DNA of 64,000 bases from CAMLFJ01 sp035524955. GTDB lineage: Bacteria; Methylomirabilota; Methylomirabilia; Rokubacteriales; CSP1-6. Both the position numbers and the translations under genes were made by a program. Each line of letters opens with the position of its first letter. The first letter of the stretch is position 1. Where the stretch lies: the NCBI GenBank assembly GCA_035524955.1, contig DATLFG010000097.1, positions 1-64,000 on the forward strand, read 5' to 3'. The notes below the pieces were generated by a model that did no database searches, was not told the DNA's origin, and saw only the letters and a program-made list of their open reading frames with translations. Of this stretch, positions 1-9,593 are shown in pieces.

Positions 1-705
1 GGGTGGAAGGCCTCGTCGGTCGGCCCGGGCGCCAAGGCCGGCGGGCCGAGCTACGTGCTGCAGCTCTGCCGCGCGCGCCAGATCGCCCGGCCGGCCGCGG
101 GTGCGGAGTGCTCGCCGGCGGTCGCGACGCTGCTGGAGCGGTGCCTCGAGCTGGTCTCCGGCGACGGCGACGGCGCGGCGGCGGCGCTGTGCGCGGCCGC
201 CGCCAGCTTTGCGCTCGCCTGGCGGGAGCACTTCGGGCGGGAGCACGAACCGATCCGGCTGCTCGGCGAGCGCAACCTGCTCCGCTACCGCCCATGCCGG
301 AGCCTCCTCGTCCGCGCCGAGGCGGCCACGCCGGCCGGCCGGCTCGCGCTCGCGCAGGCCCTCCTCGCCGCGCGCACCTGCGACGTGCCGGCGGTGATCA
401 GCCTGTCCGATGGTTGGCCCGGGGCCTGGCCGAAGGAGCAGGCCGGCGTGACCACCGTGGCCGAGAGCGAGGCCGAGCTGATCGCGCGGCTCGGGCTCGG
501 CGGCTTCGAGCGGCTGCGCGTCCTGGTGCCGATCGCGCCCGCGGCGCGGGCGGCCGCCCACGCCGCGGGGGCGGCGGTGCTCGACGTCCCCGTGGTCGCC
601 ACCGGCCGGGTCGAGCTGCGGGGCTACCTGCGCGAGCAGGCGATCTCGCGCGTCGTCCACCGCCACGGCAGCGTGATGCCGCCCGCCCCGGAACGCCAGT
701 CGTGA
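1..705 (+). CDS. PutA-type L-glutamate gamma-semialdehyde dehydrogenase, C-terminal fragment
   Basis: The gene enters from the left edge in frame 1; 234 codons and the stop are present. The first residues read GWKASSVGPGAKAGGPSYVL, the signature near the end of the aldehyde dehydrogenase module of PutA-like enzymes. These oxidise proline to glutamate through pyrroline-5-carboxylate. About 200 further residues follow, with ERNLLRYRP near the start and a terminal GYLREQAISRVVHRHG stretch, which resembles the extra C-terminal ALDH-fold domain of long PutA proteins. The stop overlaps the next gene's start (GTGA), so the two are probably co-transcribed. The proline dehydrogenase part lies outside the window, so a separate P5C dehydrogenase cannot be excluded. 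Confidence 0.75.
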   Translation, partial: GWKASSVGPGAKAGGPSYVLQLCRARQIARPAAGAECSPAVATLLERCLELVSGDGDGAAAALCAAAASFALAWREHFGREHEPIRLLGERNLLRYRPCRSLLVRAEAATPAGRLALAQALLAARTCDVPAVISLSDGWPGAWPKEQAGVTTVAESEAELIARLGLGGFERLRVLVPIAPAARAAAHAAGAAVLDVPVVATGRVELRGYLREQAISRVVHRHGSVMPPAPERQS

Positions 706-2255
706 GCGGGCGCTCGAGCGGGCTCCCGCGCCTCGTCGAGCGCCTCCTCGATCCCGCCGTCTACCCGCACCCGGTGGACCGCGTGGAGCTGATCGAGACG
801 CATATCTCCTGGGTCCTCCTCGCGGGGGACCGGGTGTACAAGATCAAGAAGCCGGTGAGCCTCGGGTTCCTCGACTTCAGCACGCTTGCCCGGCGGCGGC
901 GCTTCTGCCACGACGAGGTGCGGCTCAACCGGCGCCTCGCCTCCGACGTCTATCTGGGCGTCGTCGAGATCAGGGGCAGCGCGCGGGTGCCGTGCTTCGA
1001 CGGGACGGGCCGCGTGATCGAGGTCGCGGTGCTGATGCGGCGGCTGCCCGCCGAGCGCATGCTCGACCGCCTGGTCCGCGAGAACGCGGCCCCGCCCGCG
1101 CTGCTCGACGGGATCGGGACGACGGTCGCGCGCTTCCATGCGGCCGCCGACACCGGGGGCGAGATCGACGAGCTCGGCGGCATCGCGACGATACGGCGGA
1201 ACTGGGAGGAGAACTTCGCCCAGACCGACGCGGTGGGCCCCGAGCTGCTGGCGGAGGACACGCGCCGGCGCGTGCGCGAGTACGTGGCGGCGTTCCTCGA
1301 GCGCGAGGGCTCGCGCTTCGCGGCGCGGGTCGCGGCCGGGCGCAGCCGCGACTGCCACGGCGACCTGCAGGCCCAGCACGTCTGCTGCGTGGAGCCCGTG
1401 CAGATCTTCGACTGCATCGAGTTCAACCATCGCTTCCGCTTCGGCGACGTGGCCGGGGAGATCGCCTTCCTCGCCATGGATCTGGAGCGGCTGGGCCGCC
1501 CGGACCTCGCGATCCGCTTCCTGAACGCCTATCTCGAGGAGAACGGCGACTACGAGGCCGTGCCCCTGCTCGATTTCTACCGCGCCTACCGGGCGTGGGT
1601 GCGGGGCAAGGTGACGGCCTTCCAGGTGGCGGATCACCCCGAGCGCGCCGGAGAGGCGCGCGCCCTGTTCGAGCTGGCCGAGCGCTTCGTGGCGCCCCGC
1701 CGGCGTCCGCGCCTGGTCATCACCACCGGCGTGATGGGCACCGGCAAGAGCACCGCCGCGCGCCTCGCCGCGGCCCGGCTCGGCGCGATCGTGGTGCGGA
1801 CCGACGCGGTGCGGAAGCGCCTCGCTGGCGTGCCGCTGCGCGAGCGGGTGGCGCCGGCCTTCGGAGAAGGGCTCTACGCCCCCGAGATGGGGCGGCGGAC
1901 CTACGGCGAGGCCGCGCGGCTGGCCGAGGAGCTGCTCCGGGCCGGCTGGCCCGTGATCGTGGACGGCAGCTTCTCGCACGCCGTGGAGCGGGCCGAGGCC
2001 CGCGCGGTGGCCGACCGCCACGGCCTCCCGTTCGCCGTGCTCTGGTGCGACGCCCCACACCATGTCCTCGTGGAGCGGCTCCGGAGCCGGAGCGGGGACC
2101 GGCACGAGGTCTCCGACGGACGGGAGGAGCTGCTGGCCGAGCACCGAGCGCGCTACGAGGCGCCGGCTCACGAGTCGGCGGTGATCCGCCTCGACACGAC
2201 CGGCGAGGCCGAGGCCGCCGTCGAGAAAGTCATGTCTGCCATCGATCCCAAATAG
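702..2255 (+). CDS. Bifunctional aminoglycoside phosphotransferase-like / P-loop kinase
   Basis: A 517-residue protein starting at a GTG inside the GTGA overlap with the upstream gene. The N-terminal half is an APH-like kinase fold with RVYKIKKPVSLGF near residue 45 and the catalytic loop HGDLQAQH near residue 218, followed by IFDCIEFNHRFRFGD. The C-terminal third is a separate P-loop kinase with the Walker A motif GVMGTGKST near residues 344-352. This combination matches the COG2187 plus COG0645 family, whose substrate is unknown. It is not evidence for antibiotic resistance. Confidence 0.85.
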   Translation: MSGRSSGLPRLVERLLDPAVYPHPVDRVELIETHISWVLLAGDRVYKIKKPVSLGFLDFSTLARRRRFCHDEVRLNRRLASDVYLGVVEIRGSARVPCFDGTGRVIEVAVLMRRLPAERMLDRLVRENAAPPALLDGIGTTVARFHAAADTGGEIDELGGIATIRRNWEENFAQTDAVGPELLAEDTRRRVREYVAAFLEREGSRFAARVAAGRSRDCHGDLQAQHVCCVEPVQIFDCIEFNHRFRFGDVAGEIAFLAMDLERLGRPDLAIRFLNAYLEENGDYEAVPLLDFYRAYRAWVRGKVTAFQVADHPERAGEARALFELAERFVAPRRRPRLVITTGVMGTGKSTAARLAAARLGAIVVRTDAVRKRLAGVPLRERVAPAFGEGLYAPEMGRRTYGEAARLAEELLRAGWPVIVDGSFSHAVERAEARAVADRHGLPFAVLWCDAPHHVLVERLRSRSGDRHEVSDGREELLAEHRARYEAPAHESAVIRLDTTGEAEAAVEKVMSAIDPK

Positions 2256-2266
2256 CTGTTTGTATT

Positions 2267-2280
2267 GTATTTATAAATAC
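2267..2280. promoter_or_regulatory. AT-rich perfect palindrome upstream of the suf operon
   Basis: GTATTTATAAATAC is a perfect 14-bp palindrome 72 bp upstream of sufB. It lies in the most AT-rich stretch of this part of the window and contains a TATAAA that could serve as a -10 box. I see no good -35 at the right spacing. An operator for an Fe-S or redox sensing repressor is a plausible inference; no regulator gene is adjacent. Confidence 0.4.
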
Positions 2281-2351
2281 GACCTCATGAGTCGCCATCT
2301 CCGCGGTATGGGTGTACGCTGGGCCCCACAGGCGGGAAGGGGGACACGCGC

Positions 2352-3812
2352 ATGAGCGGGAGCGGCAACCAGAAGATCATCGAGGAGTTCGCCAACCGGG
2401 CGTACCCGTACGGGTTCGTCTCGGCGGTGGAATCGGACTCGACGCCGCCCGGGCTGGACGAGGACATCGTCCGGACGATCTCGGCCAAGAAGAGCGAGCC
2501 GAAGTTCATGCTGGACTGGCGGCTGCGCGCCTACCGGCACTGGCGCACCCTGGAGCGCGCGGCCGGCGAGCCGCGCTGGGCCAACCTCAGGTACCCGGCG
2601 ATCGACTACGACCGGATCGTCTATTACTCGGCGCCGAAGCAGAAGGTGGCGGCACGCCTGGAAGACGTGGACCCGGAGATCCTCCGGACCTTCGAGAAGC
2701 TCGGCATCCCGCTGGACGAGCGGAAGCGCTTGAGCGGGGTCGCGGTGGACGCGGTGTTCGACAGCGTCTCGGTGGGCACCACCTTCAAGGAGAAGCTGGG
2801 CGAGCTGGGGATCATCTTCTGCTCGTTCTCCGAGGCGGTGCAGGCGCACCCCGCGCTGGTGGAGCGCCATCTCGGCTCGGTGGTCCCGTACACCGACAAC
2901 TTCTACGCGTCGCTCAACTCGGCGGTGTTCAGCGACGGCTCGTTCTGCTACGTGCCGAGGGGCGTGCGCTGCCCGATGGAGCTGTCCACCTACTTCCGGA
3001 TCAACTCGGCCGGGTCGGGCCAGTTCGAGCGGACCCTGATCGTCGCGGAGGAGGGCAGCTACGTGAGCTATCTCGAGGGCTGCACCGCCCCGATGCGCGA
3101 CGAGAACCAGCTCCACGCGGCGGTGGTGGAGCTGGTCGCCGCGGAGGGCGCCCACATCAAGTACTCCACGGTCCAGAACTGGTACGCGGGCGACCGCGAG
3201 GGCAAGGGCGGCATCTTCAACTTCGTCACCAAGCGGGGCAAGTGCGCGGGGGCGCGCTCGCGCATCTCCTGGACCCAGGTGGAGACCGGCTCGGCGATCA
3301 CCTGGAAGTACCCGAGCGTGATCCTGCAGGGAGACGAGTCGGTGGGCGAGTTCTACTCGGTGGCCCTCACCAACCACCACCAGCAGGCCGACACCGGGAC
3401 CAAGATGATCCACCTCGGGAAGAACACCCGGAGCACGATCCTCTCCAAGGGCATCTCGGCCGGCCACGGCAGCAACACCTACCGGGGCCTTGTGAAGGTG
3501 CTGCCGCGGGCCGCCAACGCGCGCAACTACACGCAGTGCGACTCGATGCTGCTGGGCAGCCAGTGCGCGGCCCACACCTTCCCGTACATCGAGGTGGCCA
3601 ACCGCTCGGCGGTGGTGGAGCACGAGGCCTCGACCCGGAAGATCAGCGACGAGCAGCTCTTCTACTGCAAGCAGCGCGGGCTCTCGGGCGAGAACGCGGT
3701 CTCGATGATCGTCAACGGCTTCTGCAAGGAGATCTTCCGGAACCTGCCGATGGAGTTCGCGGTGGAGGCGAGCCGGCTGCTGAGCGTGAGCCTCGAGGGC
3801 TCGGTCGGATAG
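2352..3812 (+). CDS. sufB: Fe-S cluster assembly scaffold SufB
   Basis: A 486-residue protein of normal SufB length. SufB is the scaffold of the cytosolic SufBCD complex on which Fe-S clusters are built with sulfur from SufS/SufU. Recognisable stretches are YPYGFVSAVESDS near the start, the beta-helix core (SFCYVPRGVRCPMELSTYFR) and the C-terminal LFYCKQRGL containing the conserved cysteine region. The start is the ATG after a GGAAGGGGG purine run. It opens a six-gene cluster in the order B-C-D-S-U-T. Confidence 0.96.
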   Translation: MSGSGNQKIIEEFANRAYPYGFVSAVESDSTPPGLDEDIVRTISAKKSEPKFMLDWRLRAYRHWRTLERAAGEPRWANLRYPAIDYDRIVYYSAPKQKVAARLEDVDPEILRTFEKLGIPLDERKRLSGVAVDAVFDSVSVGTTFKEKLGELGIIFCSFSEAVQAHPALVERHLGSVVPYTDNFYASLNSAVFSDGSFCYVPRGVRCPMELSTYFRINSAGSGQFERTLIVAEEGSYVSYLEGCTAPMRDENQLHAAVVELVAAEGAHIKYSTVQNWYAGDREGKGGIFNFVTKRGKCAGARSRISWTQVETGSAITWKYPSVILQGDESVGEFYSVALTNHHQQADTGTKMIHLGKNTRSTILSKGISAGHGSNTYRGLVKVLPRAANARNYTQCDSMLLGSQCAAHTFPYIEVANRSAVVEHEASTRKISDEQLFYCKQRGLSGENAVSMIVNGFCKEIFRNLPMEFAVEASRLLSVSLEGSVG

Positions 3813-3832
3813 GGGAGGAGAGAGGAGTGGAC

Positions 3833-4590
<758 letters not shown>

Positions 4591-4594
<4 letters not shown>

Positions 4595-5946
4595 CGGAGC
4601 CGATCACGAGGGACACCTTCCTCGCCGCCTACGCCGAGCGTGAGCGGCGCGGCGCGTTCGACGGGCCGGCCTGGCTGCGCGCGGCGCGCCGGGCCGCGAT
4701 CGACCGCTTCGCCGAGCGGGGCCTGCCCACCACCCGCGACGAGGCGTGGAAGTACACGAGCCTCGCGCCGCTGGTGGCGACCCCGCTCGAGCTGGCCGCC
4801 GACGCGGCCCGGGAGGTGCCGTCCGAGGACGCGCTGGCACGCGTCGCGATGGGCCCGGCCTCGTGGAGCCGCCTCGTGTTCGTCGATGGGCGGTACGTGG
4901 CCAAGCTCTCGACCATCCGGCCCCTGCCGCCGGGCGGCCGTCTCGGCAGCCTCGCGGAGGCGCTGATCACCGACGAGCCGACGGTGCGCGCCCACCTGGC
5001 CGGCGCCGCCGAGGCCCCCGCCGCGGAGTCTGGTGACGCCTTCGGCGCGCTCAACGCGGCCTTCTGGTCGGACGGGGCGTTCCTGCACGTGCCGGCCGGG
5101 GTGAGCCTCGAGGAACCCATCCAGTTGCTGTTCGTCGCCACCGCGCCCGAGGCGCCGCGCGCCGACCACCCGCGGAGCCTGATCGTGCTCGAGCCGTCGA
5201 GCCGGGCGGTGCTGGTGGAGAGCTACGTCGCCCTGGGCGCGGCGGCCTATCTGACCAATGCGTCCACCGAGATCGCCCTCGACCCGGGTGCCGTCCTCGA
5301 CCATCAGCGGGTCGTGCTCGAGGGCCGGCGGGGCGTGCACGTCGGCCGTATCCGGGTGCGCCAGGGGCCGGACAGCCGGTTCGCCTCGTGCGCCGTGACC
5401 CTCGGGGGCCGGCTCGTCCGCAACGACGTCGACGCGCGGCTCGACGCCGAGGGCGCGGAGTGCGCGTTGAACGGTCTGTTCGTGGTCGGGGGCGTCCAGC
5501 ACGTGGATACCCACACGGTGGTGGACCATGCGCAGCCGCGGACCACGAGCCGCCAGCTCTACAAGGGTGTGCTGGACGGCCGGGCGCGGGGCGTCTTCAA
5601 CGGGCGGGTCATCGTCCGGCCGGGCGCCAACGGGACCGACGCCCATCAGACGAACAAGAACCTCATCCTCTCGGACGGGGTGGAGGTGGACAGCAAGCCG
5701 CAGCTCGAGATCTTCGCGGACGACGTCAAGTGCAGCCACGGCGCGGCCGATGGCCAGCTCGCGGAGGATGCGATCTTCTACCTCGAGAGCCGCGGGCTCG
5801 ACGAGGCGGCCGCCCGCACCTTGCTCACTCACGGATTCGCCAACGAGGTGCTCGGCCGGATCCGCGTGGAGCCGGTGCGGGTCTGGTGCGAGGAGCTGCT
5901 GAGGGGCCGGCTGCGCGGCGGCCGGGTCCCCGAGGAGGCGGCATGA
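4591..5946 (+). CDS. sufD: Fe-S cluster assembly protein SufD
   Basis: A 451-residue SufB paralog that pairs with SufB in the SufBCD scaffold. The C-terminal part contains DAHQTNKNLILSD and AIFYLESRGLDEAAARTLL, standard for SufD. The N-terminal helical part has RDEAWKYTSLAPL. The start overlaps the sufC stop by four bases and the stop overlaps the sufS start the same way, so translation is probably coupled through the operon. Confidence 0.95.
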
Positions 5947-7178
5947 CGCCGTCGATGATGGCCCTGGACGTGGAGCGGATCCGGAAGGATTTCCCGATCC
6001 TCCACCAGGAGGTGCACGGGCGGCCCCTGGTCTACCTGGACAGCGCGGCGACGTCCCAGAAGCCGCAGGTGGTGCTCGACGCGCTCGCGGAGTACTACGC
6101 GCGCAACAACGCCAACGTGCACCGCGGCGTGCACCGGCTGAGCGAGCGCGCCACCGACGCCTACGAGGGGGCGCGCGCCCGCATCCAGCGCTTCCTCAAC
6201 GCGGCCCATCCGCGGGAGATCATCTTCGTCCGCGGGACCACCGAGGGCATCAACCTGGTGGCGCAGACCTACGGGCGCCGGGCGGTGGGGCCGGGGGACG
6301 AGGTCGTCATCACCGCGCTCGAGCACCACTCGAACATCGTGCCGTGGCAGATGCTCTGCGAGGAGAAGGGCGCGGGGCTGCGGGTCGTGCCCATCGACGA
6401 CACGGGCGAGGTGGACGTCGACGCGTACGAGTGCCTGCTCGGCGAGCGGACCCGACTCGTGGCGGTGGCCCACGTCTCCAATGCGCTCGGCACCATCGTG
6501 CCGGTCAAGCGCATGATCGAGGCGGCCCGCCGGCGCGGCATCCCGGTGCTGATCGACGGGGCCCAGGCCGTGCCTCACCTGCGTGTCGACGTCCGCGCGC
6601 TGGACTGCGACTTCTACACCTTCTCCGGGCACAAGACCTACGGACCGACCGGGATCGGCGTCCTCTACGGCAAGACCGAGCTCCTGGAGGCGATGCCGCC
6701 CTTCCAGGGCGGGGGCGACATGATCAAGTCGGTCAGCTTCGAGAAGACCGTCTACAACGACCTGCCGTACAAGTTCGAGGCGGGCACGCCGGATATCGCG
6801 GGCGCCATCGGCCTAGGCGTCGCGCTCGAGTACCTGGAGGGCCTCGGGCTCGACCGGGTCGCCGCCCACGAGCACGCCCTGCTCGTCCATGGAACGGAGC
6901 GGCTCTCGTCGCTCCCCGGCCTGCGCTTGGTCGGCACCGCGCGGGAGAAGGCCTCGGTGCTGTCGTTCCTGGTCGACGGGGTCCACGCCCACGACGTGGG
7001 CAGCATCCTCGACCGCGAGGGCATCGCGGTGCGGACGGGGCACCACTGCGCGATGCCGGTGATGACACGGTTCGGCATCGCGGCCACCGCCCGCGCCTCC
7101 CTGGGCCTGTACAACCGGGTCGAAGACATCGACGCTCTGGTCGAGGGCCTCGCCAAGGTCCGGGAGATCTTCGGATGA
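5943..7178 (+). CDS. sufS: Cysteine desulfurase SufS
   Basis: A 411-residue PLP-dependent group II cysteine desulfurase that removes sulfur from L-cysteine. The PLP lysine is K231 in SGHKTYGPTG and the catalytic cysteine is C369 in RTGHHCAMP. YLDSAATSQKP and NANVHRGVHRLSERAT near the N-terminus are classic SufS segments. ATGA overlaps occur with sufD and with sufU. The neighbouring SufU, rather than SufE, is the expected sulfur acceptor. Confidence 0.96.
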   Translation: MTPSMMALDVERIRKDFPILHQEVHGRPLVYLDSAATSQKPQVVLDALAEYYARNNANVHRGVHRLSERATDAYEGARARIQRFLNAAHPREIIFVRGTTEGINLVAQTYGRRAVGPGDEVVITALEHHSNIVPWQMLCEEKGAGLRVVPIDDTGEVDVDAYECLLGERTRLVAVAHVSNALGTIVPVKRMIEAARRRGIPVLIDGAQAVPHLRVDVRALDCDFYTFSGHKTYGPTGIGVLYGKTELLEAMPPFQGGGDMIKSVSFEKTVYNDLPYKFEAGTPDIAGAIGLGVALEYLEGLGLDRVAAHEHALLVHGTERLSSLPGLRLVGTAREKASVLSFLVDGVHAHDVGSILDREGIAVRTGHHCAMPVMTRFGIAATARASLGLYNRVEDIDALVEGLAKVREIFG

Positions 7179-7621
7179 CGTCCGAGCTGCGCGATCTCTA
7201 CCAGCAGGTCATCCTCGACCACAACCGGAAACCGCGGAACTGCCGGCCGCTGCCGAGCCCGAGCCGGGCTGCCGAGGGCTACAATCCGCTCTGCGGCGAT
7301 CGGCTGACGGTGGAGATCGCGCTGGAGGGCGACGTGATCCGCGACATCGGCTTCCAGGGCTCGGGGTGCGCCATTTCCAGGGCGTCCGCGTCGATGATGA
7401 CCGCCGACCTCAAGGGCAAGACGGTGAACGAGGCCGAGGCAGCGTTCGAGCGGTTCCGCGCCATGCTGACCGGCGGGGTCGGCGCCGAGGCAGAGCTGGG
7501 CAAGCTCGGCGTGTTCGCGGGGGTGCGGGAGTTCCCCAGCCGCATCAAGTGCGCGACGCTGGCCTGGCACACCGCCCACGCGGCGCTGGCGGGCAAGGCC
7601 GAGCCCGTGACCACGGAATAG
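7175..7621 (+). CDS. sufU: Sulfur acceptor SufU
   Basis: A 148-residue IscU/SufU-fold protein. Three cysteines are in the usual positions: C40 in NPLCGD, C65 in GSGCAIS and C126 in IKCATLAW. The region between C65 and C126 has the insert that separates SufU from IscU. In SufU systems the protein is a zinc-dependent sulfurtransferase partner of SufS, and the upstream sufS overlap supports that role here. Confidence 0.95.
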   Translation: MTSELRDLYQQVILDHNRKPRNCRPLPSPSRAAEGYNPLCGDRLTVEIALEGDVIRDIGFQGSGCAISRASASMMTADLKGKTVNEAEAAFERFRAMLTGGVGAEAELGKLGVFAGVREFPSRIKCATLAWHTAHAALAGKAEPVTTE

Positions 7622-7646
7622 GGCCACGGCATAGGGCCACGGCATA
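7621..7646. repeat. 13-bp perfect tandem duplication between sufU and sufT
   Basis: GGGCCACGGCATA occurs twice back to back immediately after the sufU stop and before the ribosome binding site of the next gene. It is probably a small slippage duplication, with no evident function. Confidence 0.7.
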
Positions 7647-7660
7647 GGAAAGGATTCGTC

Positions 7661-7975
7661 ATGACGGACCAGGCACAGATCGAGAAGGTCGTCGTCGAGG
7701 CTCTGCAGACGGTCTACGATCCGGAGATCCCGGTGAACATCCACGAGCTCGGGCTGATCTACGGGATCGCGGTCGGCCCGGCGGGAGCGGTGACGGTCCG
7801 GATGACCTTGACCGCGGCGGGGTGCCCGGCCGCCCAGGCGCTGCCCCGGGAGGTCGAGGAGCGGGTCCGCGCGGTCCCCGGCGTCAGCGACGTGAAGGTC
7901 GACCTCGTGTTCGATCCGCCCTGGGACCAGAGCCGGATGTCGGAGGCGGCGAGGCTCCAGCTCGGCCTGTTCTGA
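7661..7975 (+). CDS. sufT: SufT-like MIP18/DUF59 Fe-S assembly protein
   Basis: A 104-residue MIP18-family (DUF59) protein. The family signature is visible as TVYDPEIPVNIHELGLIYG, followed by a CPAAQALP stretch with the conserved cysteine and the terminal VDLVFDPPWDQSRMSEAARLQLG. SufT proteins help mature or deliver Fe-S clusters. It follows sufU by 39 bases with an AGGAAAGGA ribosome binding site, closing the suf operon. Confidence 0.9.
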   Translation: MTDQAQIEKVVVEALQTVYDPEIPVNIHELGLIYGIAVGPAGAVTVRMTLTAAGCPAAQALPREVEERVRAVPGVSDVKVDLVFDPPWDQSRMSEAARLQLGLF

Positions 7976-7992
7976 CCTGAGCGTGGCGCCGG

Positions 7993-8679
7993 TCAGCGCG
8001 TTTCGAAGGCCGGCGGCTTCGCGAGGTGGACGTCGGGCGTCCCGCGGCCGGCCGACGCCGGACGCGGCAGGTCGCTGGCTACCTTCACTCGCAGCCGCGC
8101 CAGCAGCGCGGGGTAGGACGAGGCGCGGATCACCCGATCGAACTGGGCGCGATAGTTCGGGACGAGGTCGATGCCGTTGATCGTGACGTCGCGCACCATC
8201 CAGCGGTGGCCGCGGTAGACCATGTCGTGGTCGAGCGGTACCTGTCTCCCACCGCGACTGCCGATGGCCGTCCGCACGACCGCTCGATCCCGGTCGCCCG
8301 ATTCTCCGAGATAGTGGACGGCGATGCCGCCGCCGTCGACGTCGGCCACCGACGCGAGCCAGTAGAAGAAGCCGCGCTGGACGAAGGTGGCAAAGAGGGC
8401 CGTGAACTCCTGCTGTTCGCTCGCGGTGCGCGCCAGCCACTGGGGGCCCAGCGCGTCTTCCGCGGCGCCCGGGAAATCGAAGGCCGTGCCGAACAGCGCG
8501 CGAACCGCGTGCATGAGCGCATGAGGCCGAGCGGCCGTGGCCGGGTCGGTGATGATCTGATTGGCCTCGATGTAGGTCGCCCGGAGCGAGTCGGTTGCGG
8601 GGCCGGCCTCGACGGCAGGCCCCTGCGAGACGAGGCACAATGCCAGAACGGGAATGGACAAGAGCGCAAGGCGCAACAT
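7993..8679 (-). CDS. MlaC/Ttg2D-family phospholipid-binding protein
   Basis: A 228-residue exported protein with an N-terminal signal peptide (LALLSIPVLALCLVS, cleavage near residue 25). The C-terminal half has YRGHRWMVRDVTINGIDLVP and NYRAQFDRVIR, the hallmark of the MlaC/Ttg2D (PF05494) periplasmic phospholipid shuttle. The other Mla components are not adjacent, so it is an orphan copy. It converges on the suf operon with only 17 bases between stops. Confidence 0.85.
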   Translation of the reverse strand: MLRLALLSIPVLALCLVSQGPAVEAGPATDSLRATYIEANQIITDPATAARPHALMHAVRALFGTAFDFPGAAEDALGPQWLARTASEQQEFTALFATFVQRGFFYWLASVADVDGGGIAVHYLGESGDRDRAVVRTAIGSRGGRQVPLDHDMVYRGHRWMVRDVTINGIDLVPNYRAQFDRVIRASSYPALLARLRVKVASDLPRPASAGRGTPDVHLAKPPAFETR

Positions 8680-8846
8680 GAAGGAATGCCATTGAAGTCT
8701 GCATCGCTCATGCCACCGGCTCTACAAGCGCATGCGCGCCCTCGAGGCCCGAATTGCCGCGACGGCCGGTGGCAGACTCCTGTCCCGCATGAGCTCGCGG
8801 GTAGTAGTTACCGGAAGAATATGCTCGGTGTTCGGCGAGGCGAGGG

Positions 8847-9593
8847 CTAGAGCATCAGCTCCCGCGCCACCCCGCGCATGTCCATCTCGTAGTCGAGCCC
8901 CTCGATGGGCGGGCGGCTCGGGTACCAGTGCACGCCGTGGATGGCGGCGGGGCCCGCGGCCTCGAAGACCTCGTCCAGCACGAGGGCGTGGATGGGCTGG
9001 GCGGTGTAGATGTCGATCGCGGTGACGCGGCGCCAGTCGCCGCCCAGCGTGCGCAGCCGGTCCTGCATGATGGCCATCACGAAGCGCGCCTTCTCGCGCA
9101 TCCCGTCCGGCGAGGTGTCGCGGTGGCGCACGATGCCCTCGGGGCCCCGCGCGCGATCCCGGAGCTCGCCCGCGCCCGCCACGATGAAGGTGGGCTCGGG
9201 CGTGACACCCGGCTGCGTGTAGGAGAAGGCGTACAGCGACGGCTCCGCCGGCGCCGACGCGACCGGGGCCACGTTGGTCCGCGGGATCGGGTTGTCCTCG
9301 CCCACCAGGATGTCCCAGTCGGCCAGGAGCTTGCGGTAGCCCTCGTTGAAGCCGGCGAAACCCGCGAAGGTGAAGGGGGCGGGGCTCCGCAGCTCGATCC
9401 CGCAGAGGGCGGTCCTCGGGCGCTTCACCTCGCGGAGGTGCCGCTCGATGCCCGCGAAGCCGTCGCGCCAGGGCACGGGCGCGCTGAGCGTCACGTGCAC
9501 GATCTCGTGGCCCGGCTTCGCCACCGTGCCGCAGGAGAAGGCGCTGATGCCGGGCATGTAGCGATAGTCGCCGTTCGGATGGTCACGGAGCAT
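8847..9593 (-). CDS. RidA-like (YjgF/UK114 superfamily) protein
   Basis: A 248-residue protein of uncertain function. Segments such as RDGFAGIERHLREVKRPRTA and the C-terminal DWRRVTAIDIYTAQPIHALV suggest a tandem RidA-type fold like that of 2-aminomuconate deaminase-related proteins. Its start overlaps the end of the Rieske oxygenase by 11 bases, so it is probably translated with it and may act on the same pathway. The RidA assignment is moderate; no catalytic residue could be confirmed. Confidence 0.5.
   Translation of the reverse strand: MLRDHPNGDYRYMPGISAFSCGTVAKPGHEIVHVTLSAPVPWRDGFAGIERHLREVKRPRTALCGIELRSPAPFTFAGFAGFNEGYRKLLADWDILVGEDNPIPRTNVAPVASAPAEPSLYAFSYTQPGVTPEPTFIVAGAGELRDRARGPEGIVRHRDTSPDGMREKARFVMAIMQDRLRTLGGDWRRVTAIDIYTAQPIHALVLDEVFEAAGPAAIHGVHWYPSRPPIEGLDYEMDMRGVARELML

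Noticed and set aside
3..701. Arg/Ala/Gly-rich N-terminal extension of the kinase frame upstream of 702
   Set aside because: Frame 1 over the same bases encodes recognisable PutA sequence; the kinase frame only becomes protein-like at the GTG at 702.
624..2171. Long 515-codon minus-strand frame opposite the APH/kinase gene
   Set aside because: It has the His/Arg/Ala/Gly composition of a GC-rich antisense shadow, while the plus strand shows recognised kinase motifs.
702..2255. Aminoglycoside resistance gene
   Set aside because: The APH-like fold is fused to a P-loop kinase, as in a widespread chromosomal family with no known link to resistance.
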